Source: Apostichopus japonicus (lineage: Eukaryota > Echinodermata > Holothuroidea > Aspidochirotida > Stichopodidae). Taken from it: a stretch of 64,000 bases of DNA. Where the stretch lies: assembly GCF_037975245.1 (NCBI RefSeq), contig NC_092572.1, positions 5,543,001-5,607,000 of the forward strand, in the 5' to 3' direction. A program made the position numbers and the translations under genes. Below, one piece after another: positions 44,705 through 53,115 of this stretch. The notes beneath the pieces are model-generated. The model ran no database searches and was not told the DNA's origin. It saw nothing but the letters and a program-made list of their open reading frames with translations. The stretch's first letter is position 1; the number at the start of each line of letters is the position of its first letter.

Positions 44705-46669
44705 TTAAATTACATAATCTTCATGCCACTGTGGACGTTTTCTTGTTCTTCGGGTCGGGCTCTGAGTGGTGACTGGATCTTGTGCTGTAGGCTGCCTTCC
44801 TGGAGATGGTGCCGCTTCTGTTATTATTTCGTCGGTTCGGGCACCAGACGAAGATAACTCTGTTCTTTGAACAGTCGACTTATTTGACGAGTCTGGTGAC
44901 TCAACTAATTTAAGTCGGTTATGGTGAACAACCCTCTTTTTCCCTGTGTTCGTTCTCTTAATCCTGAACGTCACATCACTGAGCTTTTCAATCACCTTCC
45001 ATGGTCCATCCCAGAACCTCATAAGTTTCGGACTTAAACCTTTCTTCTTGGTGGGGTTGTACAACAGTACTTCATCTCCAACCTTCAGATTATGTTCTCT
45101 GGAATTCCTATCATAGTTTCGTTTTTGCCTGTTCCCAGCCATGTCCATGTTGCCTCGAGCATATTCGTGGATTTGCCTCAGTCTTTCATGGAGATCGACC
45201 ACATATTGACTCTTTTGGATCCCATCCTCTTTATCCTCTGTGGACATACCAGAATCAATGAGCAGGTCAATTGGAAGTGTTACATCCCTCCCAAACATCA
45301 TTTCATTCGGCGAACATCCCGTCGTCTCGTGTCTTGACGAACGATAGGCCATAAGCACCAAAGGTAAACATTTGTCCCAATCTTTTTGGTTCTGGTCCAC
45401 TACTTTAGACAACATTTCCTCGAAAGTCCTGTTCAGCCTCTCCACCATGCCGTCGCTCTGGGGGTGAAAGGCAGTGGTTCTGGTCTTCTTAATCTGAAGC
45501 AGTCGGCAAACTTCTGAGAAAACGTGTGATTCGAAGTTCCGTCCCTGGTCTGTATGAATGCGCTCGGGAACTCCAAATCTAGCAATAAATTCATTAACTA
45601 ACACGCTAGCCACTGTCTCAGCCTCTTGATTCGGGATCGAGTAAGCCTCTGCCCACTTCGAAAAATAATCGGCGACGACCATAATGTGTCTGTTCCCTCT
45701 TTCAGTCTGTGGTAATGGTCCTAATATGTCTATAGCTATTCTCTCCAGTGGGGCTCCTACATGCTCAACTCGCATCTTAGCTTTTGGCTTGAACTTGGGC
45801 TGCTTTCTCTCCTGGCAAGGTACACAAGCCTTGGTCCATAATTCTACTTGCCGTCTCCATCCATGCCAATAGAATCGGCGTTGGACTCTTTCCAGGGTTC
45901 GCTTCACTCCCATATGTCCGGCCGTTGGCTTGTCATGAAGATGTCTAATGACCTGCTCTCTCATCCCTCTGGGTGTTACGAGCTGATACGTAACTTTGTT
46001 CCCATCATGACTTTCCCATCTGCGATACAAGACTCCGTCCTTTATCTCTAGTCTTTCCCATTGTGTCCAATAATTCTTTAGCTCAAGGTTCTCTTTTGAG
46101 ATGGAGTCAATCCCAGGCCGGTTGCTTTCTTTTTCTTTCCAGTCAATGATCGACTTGGTCTCTGTGTCTTTCATTTGTTCTGTTCTTATATCCTTTTTGG
46201 ACCATTCTTGTAGCCACGGCAAGTCACCATCATTGGTTGCCACCTTCGAAATGGTAGCTACCTTTGAGCCTGCCATCTCGTAATCAACTACTTCGACGTC
46301 GGGTCGCTTGGCCCTTTTCCTTTGACCTGGGATGTAAAGCTCATTCCTGTTCTGTTCCTCTTCTGTAATTTCCTTTCTTTTACAATGTGAACAATCGTCA
46401 CCACATGGTCGTCTAGACAGTCCGTCTGCATTGGAGTGACACTTTCCAGGTCGGTGTTGAATCTCAAACTGGTAAGTGCTCAATAGTTCCAACCAACGGG
46501 CAATTTGACCTTCTGGGTTCTTGAAGGTCATGAGCCAACGAAGAGCTGCGTGATCCGTTCTTACCAGGAACGTTGCTCCATAAAGGTAGTGGTGGAACTG
46601 CTTTACCGCCTTCACAACAGCCAACAGTTCTTTCCTGGTAACGCAATACCTCTTTTCCTGCTTTGTCAT
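44705..46669 (-). CDS. pol: Gypsy pol, 3' part: RNase H and integrase
   Basis: Same frame as the upstream pol ORF; the two are separated only by a TGA at 46826-46828, and the 150 bp between are open and encode the start of RNase H (VDTDACDFGVGAVLSQ). The ORF continues with RNase H (YCVTRKELLAVVKAVKQF, TDHAALRWL), the tether, then the integrase HHCC finger (H...H, CVPCQ), the DDE core (AIDILGPL, IHTDQGRNFES, MVERLNRTFEEM) and a GPY/F-type module (WDGPWKVIEKL). No chromodomain follows, unlike chromoviruses. The listed ATG start is only the first ATG after the stop, not a true start. Confidence 0.92.
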   Translation of the reverse strand: MTKQEKRYCVTRKELLAVVKAVKQFHHYLYGATFLVRTDHAALRWLMTFKNPEGQIARWLELLSTYQFEIQHRPGKCHSNADGLSRRPCGDDCSHCKRKEITEEEQNRNELYIPGQRKRAKRPDVEVVDYEMAGSKVATISKVATNDGDLPWLQEWSKKDIRTEQMKDTETKSIIDWKEKESNRPGIDSISKENLELKNYWTQWERLEIKDGVLYRRWESHDGNKVTYQLVTPRGMREQVIRHLHDKPTAGHMGVKRTLERVQRRFYWHGWRRQVELWTKACVPCQERKQPKFKPKAKMRVEHVGAPLERIAIDILGPLPQTERGNRHIMVVADYFSKWAEAYSIPNQEAETVASVLVNEFIARFGVPERIHTDQGRNFESHVFSEVCRLLQIKKTRTTAFHPQSDGMVERLNRTFEEMLSKVVDQNQKDWDKCLPLVLMAYRSSRHETTGCSPNEMMFGRDVTLPIDLLIDSGMSTEDKEDGIQKSQYVVDLHERLRQIHEYARGNMDMAGNRQKRNYDRNSREHNLKVGDEVLLYNPTKKKGLSPKLMRFWDGPWKVIEKLSDVTFRIKRTNTGKKRVVHHNRLKLVESPDSSNKSTVQRTELSSSGARTDEIITEAAPSPGRQPTAQDPVTTQSPTRRTRKRPQWHEDYVI

Positions 46670-46825
46670 GGTCTTACTGAAATAACTAATAACTCTCTCT
46701 TCTCCATCTTGAACTTGAGACAGGACGGCACCAACTCCAAAATCACAAGCATCTGTGTCGACGATAAACTGTATCCTCGGATCTGGATATGCTAATATTG
46801 GTGCAGAGGTCAGAGCGGCCTTTAA

Positions 46826-48646
46826 TCACCGAAATGCTACTTCGCAATCTTTGTTCCAATCGAACTTTTGCTTCTTTTCAGTTAGCTTAAAAAGAGGAGC
46901 GGCTATCTCTGCAAAACCTTGGACAAATCTGCGGTAGTATCCACACAGCCCCAAGAAACTTCGCACATGCGTCAATTTTTGAGGTTGTGGCCACTCTCTG
47001 ACAGCCTTCAGTTTCTCTGGGTCTGTTGACACTCCGGTCCCTGATACCAAATAACCCAAGTACGAGACACTTTGTTGGAAGAGATGGCACTTCTGGGGAC
47101 TCAATTTCAGGTTCGCCTTCCGCAGTCTTTTGAGTACTACCCGCAGTCTATTCAAGCTTTCTCCAAACGTGGATCCGTATACTATAACATCGTCTAGATA
47201 AACTAAACATGTCTGCCAATGAAGACCTGAGAGAACTCGATCCATGAGTCTCTCAAAGGTTGCCGGGGCGTTGCACAATCCGAAAGGCATTGTGCGGAAT
47301 TGGAACAGTCCATCTCCTGTTGAGAATGCAGTCTTTTCCTTGTCTTTGTCTGCCATACCTACTTGCCAGTACCCGCTTGCTAAGTCAAGGGTACTAAACC
47401 AGCATGATCCGTTGAGGGCGTCTAGAGATTCGGTAATACGAGGAATAGGGTATGAATCTTTGACGGTAACGCCATTAACTTTTCTGTAGTCGACACAGAA
47501 CCTGGTTTTACCATTCTTCTTTTTAACCAGAACAACAGGAGAGGACCATGCGCTAGATGATGGTTCCACAACTTCAGCGTCGAGCATTTCCTGCAGTAGG
47601 ACGCTTACGGTCTCTCGTTGGTGCATAGGCACCTTTCGTGCAGGTTGCTTGATGGGCTTGGCTGTTCCTGTGTCAATCGTGTGTTGAACTATCATAGTTC
47701 TGCCAAGGTCGTCTGGAGACTTTGAGAATACGTCCTCGTACTTTAGTAAGAGTTCCTTCAACTGCTCCTGTTGGCAACCATCTAGTCCGCCACACGTTTC
47801 CATCAGTCCAATCAGATGACTCGGGATATCTGTAGAGTCCTTCGTTGTACAATTCACAACTCGTATTGGGGTCGTTGGGTTACCGTTGGAGCTTTCACCT
47901 TCACCAACTACCTCCTCGACTTCCTCTAATACGCCGATCACTGTACCTTTGTAGACTCTAACAGGTTCATGACTTGGGTTAAACAATCTCACAGGTAACA
48001 CATGACTTGGGTTAAACAATCTCACAGGTAACACTTCTTGTCCAGGATCCACCAGCAACTTCGCAACAAGCAATCCATGCTTATTCACAAATTTCTCCGC
48101 TGGCTCCACAAGAGCTTCTCTACCTTGGAATTCTCCAGAGATTTCTCCTTCTAATAATGACTCGGCACCAGGAGCAATCACCACCGTTTCACAGAGTACA
48201 AGCCTACAAAGCTCCCCTGACGGCTCAGACGACAGCTTCTCGCTATCGACTTGCTCCACTACACACGCCTCGTCCCATGATAAGGTCCCTCTTATCACAT
48301 CTAAGGAGCACCGATGCCTCCGCAGGAACTCTATCCCTAGTATGGCATCAACATCAATCTCCGCTACCCATACCTCATGGTCCACAGACTTCGATCCTAT
48401 TCGAATCTGAAATATCCCTCGCCCTTTGAAAGGAAATGGTCTCCCATCGGCAAGACGCAAATCCACAGCAGCTGGCCTCAGTATTGGTCTGGAATTTTCA
48501 GGAATGGATTCATACAAACTTGGACTGAGGATGGTCACATTCGCCCCGGTGTCAACTAGAAAGTTGACGGCTGTGCCTTGAACATAACCTTTTACTCTAA
48601 TCTCAAAGTTAGAATCTGTCCCAACCTCTCGGACACTGTACTGCAT
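46826..48646 (-). CDS. pol: Gypsy pol, 5' part: protease and reverse transcriptase
   Basis: The aspartic protease motif LVDTGA lies at residues 30-35 and its second conserved patch AILGIEF follows. Reverse transcriptase motifs come next: RFCVDYRKVNGVT, FSTLDLASGYWQV, FGLCNAPATFERLMD and VYLDDVIVYG (YLDD about residues 483-486), then the connection domain (FLGLCGYYRRF). The ORF lies in the -1 frame relative to gag and stays open upstream of this ATG, so expression by -1 frameshifting is likely; I could not pick a slippery heptamer. It stops at TGA 46826-46828, where family members usually have R or Q, so this is a nonsense mutation rather than a natural end. A 33-bp in-frame duplication lies at 47968-48033. 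Confidence 0.93.
   Translation of the reverse strand: MQYSVREVGTDSNFEIRVKGYVQGTAVNFLVDTGANVTILSPSLYESIPENSRPILRPAAVDLRLADGRPFPFKGRGIFQIRIGSKSVDHEVWVAEIDVDAILGIEFLRRHRCSLDVIRGTLSWDEACVVEQVDSEKLSSEPSGELCRLVLCETVVIAPGAESLLEGEISGEFQGREALVEPAEKFVNKHGLLVAKLLVDPGQEVLPVRLFNPSHVLPVRLFNPSHEPVRVYKGTVIGVLEEVEEVVGEGESSNGNPTTPIRVVNCTTKDSTDIPSHLIGLMETCGGLDGCQQEQLKELLLKYEDVFSKSPDDLGRTMIVQHTIDTGTAKPIKQPARKVPMHQRETVSVLLQEMLDAEVVEPSSSAWSSPVVLVKKKNGKTRFCVDYRKVNGVTVKDSYPIPRITESLDALNGSCWFSTLDLASGYWQVGMADKDKEKTAFSTGDGLFQFRTMPFGLCNAPATFERLMDRVLSGLHWQTCLVYLDDVIVYGSTFGESLNRLRVVLKRLRKANLKLSPQKCHLFQQSVSYLGYLVSGTGVSTDPEKLKAVREWPQPQKLTHVRSFLGLCGYYRRFVQGFAEIAAPLFKLTEKKQKFDWNKDCEVAFR
47968..48033. repeat. 33-bp in-frame tandem duplication within pol
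   Basis: 47968-48000 is repeated exactly at 48001-48033, duplicating 11 residues (VRLFNPSHVLP) in the linker between protease and reverse transcriptase. Confidence 0.9.
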
Positions 48647-48663
48647 AGGCCTTCGGTCATTTT

Positions 48664-50073
48664 CTACTCCAGTCGGGCATTGGCCTGCAAGTCCGACTCT
48701 TTGTAGTTTTCCTGGTTGTGTCTGTTCGGTTGTTGTCTATCTTCTTTTGGCGGGTCAGGACAATTTCTCTTAATGTGTCCCACTCTACCGCAGTTCCAAC
48801 ATTTAGGCGGTGGACGCCTATCTTCCCGCCAATTGCTGTTCTGTACCCACTGGTTACCATACCTAGTGCCAGTTGTACTTTGCGCAGTCGATTGCCTTAG
48901 TCTATCATCATATAGAGCCAATTTAGAGTCAATCTTGTTAACACAACTTTCGAAACCTTTTGTCAGCGTTTCCACAAGTTGCTGCAGGCGGTCTTCCACT
49001 TTGTTCGTTGTATCTTCTGTCATGACAGCTCTGGCAGTCGGTCTACCCAGATTTCCCTTCTTTGTCTCTGCCAAGTGGAACGCCTCCAACTCCACTGCCA
49101 CTACAACGGCGTCAGACAAGCTGGCAGGTCTCGACTGATATACTCTCCACTTGGTATCTGTATCCTGCAATGCATCAATGAAATGATCCTTCGCCAGCGT
49201 TTCTATCATCTCGTATGGTGCTTCAGGGTATGCCTGCAAAGCTAGTCTCTTGATATCCTGAGCTAATTCTGCTGGACTCTCGCTTGGTTGGCGATTTCTG
49301 TTCTTCAACATGGCCCGAAATAATTGGGTCTGATTGGCAGGGCTAAAACGACGGCTCAATGCAGCGGTTAGCTCTCGGTAGTCTCTTCGTCGTCTGTGGT
49401 CTAGGTCATTCAGGATCGCCCTTGCCTGCCCCTTTAAGCTGGCTGCTAAATATAAAGATTTCTTATCATCTGACCAGTTGTTCAGCTCTGAAATGAGCTC
49501 AAATTGCACCATATAGTCATCCCAGTTCGATAAACCATCAAACGGAGAGGGCAGAACGTGTGGTCTTTGTTCAAATTTCGGACGTGAGTCATTTTCAAAT
49601 GGCACACGCTTTTCAGCACGCCATTTTCCCCATTCAGAACTGAAAGGGTTAGATGGCTCTCTGGCGCACTCATCTTGGTGGTTCCGTTCTGGATCACGGG
49701 TCTGCCAATTACGTCTCTCGAACTGGTCATGGTCACGAGAAGGGTGCACTACTCGGGCCTCGTTCAAACCCAGAAATGGGTTAAAGCCACTTGAATTCAA
49801 TGTCTGTGGTAATCCCGGTACGTCAGCCTGGGTCTCTCGGGTCTGTTCTCTTGTCCTGTGCTGTACATAATGGTCTGTACTCCGCCAGGAGTTATCCGAC
49901 CCAGTGGAACTCAGAACCTCATAGTCTGCTCGACCTGCGTGGTTCCCCTGTGTATCACTCGGTAATAGCCCTGTCAGTAATGGTCTTTCTTCTGTAGATG
50001 GCTGTAACGGTGCTGTATCTGTTCTGTATCCTGGTACAACTGTAGCGGGTCTGGAGAAACTTTCTCTCGACAT
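48664..50073 (-). CDS. gag: Gypsy gag (capsid and CCHC nucleocapsid)
   Basis: 469 codons, intact. Residues about 165-340 form a retrotransposon gag/capsid region (SPFDGLSNWDDYMVQFELI, SLYLAASLKGQARAIL, LSRRFSPANQTQLFRAML, LAKDHFIDAL). A CCHC knuckle C-x2-C-x4-H-x4-C (CWNCGRVGHIKRNC) is at about residues 425-438. The ATG at 50073 lies about 50 bp inside the primer binding site. The stop at 48664-48666 falls just before the pol ATG at 48646 and in another frame. The N-terminal 150 residues are low in identifiable motifs and rich in charged and polar residues. Confidence 0.93.
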   Translation of the reverse strand: MSRESFSRPATVVPGYRTDTAPLQPSTEERPLLTGLLPSDTQGNHAGRADYEVLSSTGSDNSWRSTDHYVQHRTREQTRETQADVPGLPQTLNSSGFNPFLGLNEARVVHPSRDHDQFERRNWQTRDPERNHQDECAREPSNPFSSEWGKWRAEKRVPFENDSRPKFEQRPHVLPSPFDGLSNWDDYMVQFELISELNNWSDDKKSLYLAASLKGQARAILNDLDHRRRRDYRELTAALSRRFSPANQTQLFRAMLKNRNRQPSESPAELAQDIKRLALQAYPEAPYEMIETLAKDHFIDALQDTDTKWRVYQSRPASLSDAVVVAVELEAFHLAETKKGNLGRPTARAVMTEDTTNKVEDRLQQLVETLTKGFESCVNKIDSKLALYDDRLRQSTAQSTTGTRYGNQWVQNSNWREDRRPPPKCWNCGRVGHIKRNCPDPPKEDRQQPNRHNQENYKESDLQANARLE

Positions 50074-50125
50074 CGTGGGTCAGATTGAATCTGTGCTGTA
50101 AACTGTGGACATCGGAACTAGTAAT

Positions 50126-50143
50126 ATCCCACCGCTGCCACCA
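50126..50143 (-). other. Primer binding site, tRNA-Leu type
   Basis: TGGTGGCAGCGGTGGGAT on the minus strand, 2 bp inside the 5' LTR. Its complement ATCCCACCGCTGCCACCA equals the CCA-tailed 3' end of common eukaryotic tRNA-Leu species (acceptor GGCAGCG/CGCTGCC). Confidence 0.8.
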
Positions 50144-50636
50144 CGTGTAACGTTGACCTCGGTCCACTGCATACAAGCACAGTCAACCAAAATGATGAAG
50201 AGAACTTTCTGTGTTGTTTCTTGAAAATCACTTTATTTCTCAAATTTTTACAAATGATTATTCTTAATTGGTGAGTCGAAGAACAGCAAGACGGATTTAC
50301 AGTGTGTCAGTGTATAAAACGGTTTCAAACTTGAGTAATTGCTCAAGAGTAACACTGAGCCTGGAAACTAGCAATGACCTATGATGAGCATGTAATAATA
50401 ACGTATACCTGAGTAAATACATTCACTGGTATCTGAGAAAGTGTCTCACCGGCACAGCCACTCGCGAGTAAGTAGAGTATACTAGATAACAATAAGCAGT
50501 GTTCTCCCCAGTCCATATACCACGGTTGCTCTTGAGAAAGTATCCTATGAGCAGGTTTCTAGTATGCAGCTAAACATTGAGAAGACAACTGAGCAAACGT
50601 CTCAGGAGTAGATTTCTCATAAGTGAGAAATCATAA

Positions 50637-50980
50637 TTTGAGTAGTTATCTCATGAGTAGGTAAACGATGAGAAAATATATTTGAGTCGTTATCTCACGA
50701 GTAGATGACCAGTGAGTAGATTTCTCATGAGTAGGTAAACGATGAGAAAATATATCTGAGTAGTTATCTCACGAGTAGATGACCAGTGAGCAGATTTCTC
50801 ATGAGTAGGTAAACGATGAGAAAACATATTTGAGTAGTTATCTCACGAGTAGATGACCAGTGAGTAGATTTCTCATGAGTAGGTAAACGATGAGAAAATA
50901 TATTTGAGTAGTTATCTCACGAGTAGATGACCAGTGAGCAGATTTCTCATGAGTAGGTAAACGATGAGAAAATATAATTG
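50637..50980. repeat. 74-bp tandem repeat in the 5' LTR (5 copies)
   Basis: Same unit as at 38336-38752, five copies here. Confidence 0.9.
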
Positions 50981-51600
50981 AGTATATGGCTGGCTAACTA
51001 TTGAGAAGGTATTTGGCGAGTAAATCAATCGCCAGAAAGACGTCCTTTCACGTGGTATATAATGTAAGGAATTTGATTAAAAGTATTCCAAGTTCGCTAG
51101 ATCGTAAATTAACAGTCTTTCCCAAAATCTAACAGACAAATAACTACCAAATCATGGCTAACGATCGCTTTAAAACTGACAACCAACATGTATCATCATG
51201 AACTTGTTTACTATATACCCCACTTGCGCTCAATGGCTACGTGACTCTCAGTGGCCTATAACACAACAACGGGTCAACATATCGTTCCTTATTTTCTTAA
51301 TTAACACTTTGGTCCCTACATATATTCTGACCCAAGTTACTTGATACAGAAATAATTACTTAATAACACATTTCTTAGCTCGCTACGTTACGACAAAGCG
51401 CTGCCTCGAACACAGTACCTAACGTTGCAGTATATCAACCAGCCTATCGAACCTAGCCCTTCGTTAAATTCTCGAACTAAGTTTACTCTGAATAACACAA
51501 CCGTTTCGTGTCCTAAACTAATTTACGGATCATTGCAACTATTTGTAAGCAATAGGTCATTAATTTTACAGCTAAACGTGTCCTTGATCAAGTAATTAAA

Positions 51601-51610
51601 CTTATATAAG
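51601..51610 (-). promoter_or_regulatory. LTR TATA box
   Basis: CTTATATAAG on the minus strand, preceded by GGGC. It is the best TATA candidate in the LTR and about 330 bp from its 5' end, which would put the RNA start near 51,570. Confidence 0.5.
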
Positions 51611-51937
51611 GCCCAATTCACCTATAATTCCGACAACTTACATGTATACGTCTTAACCGCTTGCGTTCTTTCGTTCGACTCCCTAACACATGTGTAAAAT
51701 CAATACAGGTATGTACGGTAATTTTCCATGGAATTTCCAACGTTATAACAATACACAGGAAGCAACGGGTGATGCAATCAGCTGTTCAGTGATTGGTTAG
51801 AAGCCTCTCGCACGACTATATGCAAATATGGAGGTCAATAAACTTTGCCTAAGAAGTTCACCGGCTTATTCCGGTATGGATAAAGATAAAAACAGAGAAA
51901 TAATAAACAAACATAGTGAATATAAATTTTCGCTACA

Positions 51938-52750
51938 ATACAAAACCGTGCAACAAAAACATGGAATCTTCTAACGAACGATTTAAAGAGTAAAAAGTCA
52001 GTCACATCCTTTAAGCAGTGGTTTTGTAAGGAAATAATAGCTAGTTACTGACTAAAACTAAATTATACCTGTATGTAATTACTATATATATATATTGAAC
52101 ATTTAATTTGTACTTATATTTATGAATGTACTTATACACATATATAAATATATTTTCTTTTCTTTTCTTTTCTTTTCTTTTCTTTTCTTTTCTTTTCTTT
52201 TCTTTCCTTCTCTTCTCTTTTCTCTTCTCTTCTCTTCTCTTCTCTTCTCTTCTCTTCTCTTCTCTTCTCTTCTCTTCTCTTCTCTTCTCTTCTCTTCTCT
52301 TCTCTTCTCTTCTCTTCTCTTCTCTTCTCTTCTCTTCTCTTCTCTTCTCTTCTCTTCTCTTCTCTTCTCTTCTCTTCTCTTCTCTTCTCTTCTCTTCTCT
52401 TCTCTTCTCTTCTCTTCTCTTCTCTTCTCTTCTCTTCTCTTCTCTTCTCTTCTCTTCTCTTCTCTTCTCTTCTCTTCTCTTCTCTTCTCTTCTCTTCTCT
52501 TCTCTTCTCTTCTCTTCTCTTCTCTTCTCTTCTCTTCTCTTCTCTTCTCTTCTCTTCTCTTCTCTTCTCTTCTCTTCTCTTCTCTTCTCTTCTCTTCTCT
52601 TCTCTTCTCTTCTCTTCTCTTCTCTTCTCTTCTCTTCTCTTCTCTTCTCTTCTCTTCTCTTTTCTTTTCCACATTGTTAAGCTTTTAAGCTTTATGGAAG
52701 ACTTCCCTCCACTTTGTAATTTTGTGGCAAACAAATAAATAAATAAATAT
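51938..52750 (+). mobile_element. LINE fragment, right half with 3' UTR and tail
   Basis: Directly after the gypsy element, one frame reads NRATKTWNLLTNDLKSKKSV and TSFKQWF to a TGA at 52049-52051, the classic C-terminus of CR1/jockey-type LINE ORF2 (W-N-x-L, S-V-x-x-FK). An AT-rich 3' UTR follows, invaded by the pentanucleotide array, and ends GGCAAACAAATAAATAAATAAAT. The tail meets the flanking repeat at about 52750. The partner half is 37706-37844. Confidence 0.65.
52153..52672. repeat. Pentanucleotide microsatellite (TTTTC then TTCTC)
   Basis: About ten TTTTC units from 52153 and then roughly 440 bp of almost pure TTCTC repeats, flanked by TTTTC again at 52,660. It is a one-strand polypyrimidine tract over 500 bp long. 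Reading frames through it (LLFSS and EKRRE repeats) are artefacts. Confidence 0.97.
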
Positions 52751-52759
52751 TGTTCATAC

Positions 52760-53115
52760 AACCATTGTGGAATCATAAAAAAATGCGACGTTTGAACAAA
52801 TTTTAACTATTGCGATAATGTATGATCCTAAATTTGTTTTCAAGTCTACTACATACACCATGTATTGATTTCAGCTACATTAATGCACATTTAGGGTGTT
52901 TTCGGGGTTAAAACCCAGCTTCTCCTCATGGCAGCTAAGTGTTCCGCCTTTTAGTGTGGAATCATAAAAAATGCGACTTTTGACCAAATTTAAGCTTTTT
53001 TAAAAAATTACTTGAGATAATGTATAACCCTAAATGGACTTCATATTTATTTTCAAGTCTATTAAATACACTATGTATTTATTTCAGCTACATTGATGCA
53101 CATTTAGGATTACTT
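52760..53115. repeat. Two tandem copies of the GCACATTTAGGGTG repeat (right of the nest)
   Basis: From GTGGAATCATAAAAAA-TGCGAC to GCACATTTAGG twice, at about 52,765-52,965 and 52,966-53,110; the same repeat lies at 37,536-37,705. Confidence 0.7.

Larger units (their letters stand above)
37845..51937 (-). mobile_element. Ty3/gypsy LTR retrotransposon with a third, zinc-finger ORF
   Basis: Two nearly identical LTRs begin TG and end CA and are flanked by the 4-bp duplication ATAC (37841-37844, 51938-51941). Reading leftwards: 5' LTR 51937-50146, primer site 50143-50126, gag, pol in order protease, reverse transcriptase, RNase H, integrase (the gypsy order), ORF3 with C2H2 fingers, polypurine tract 43850-43838, 3' LTR. 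The internal region is 6,308 bp. Only about three substitutions separate the LTRs that I compared, so the insertion is young. The 3' LTR holds the 4.1-kb nested element. The element is disabled by one in-frame stop in pol and by the nested insertion. Confidence 0.93.
50146..51937 (-). repeat. 5' LTR of the gypsy element
   Basis: 1,792 bp, TG...CA. It is uninterrupted and serves as the empty-site reference for the nested element. Differences seen against the other LTR: T/C near 50756, T/C near 50825, A/G near 51877, and one fewer 74-bp unit. Confidence 0.93.

Noticed and set aside
52103-52776. Long reading frames on both strands coding for EKRRE or LLFSS repeats
   Set aside because: They are translations of a pentanucleotide microsatellite, open in several frames on both strands.
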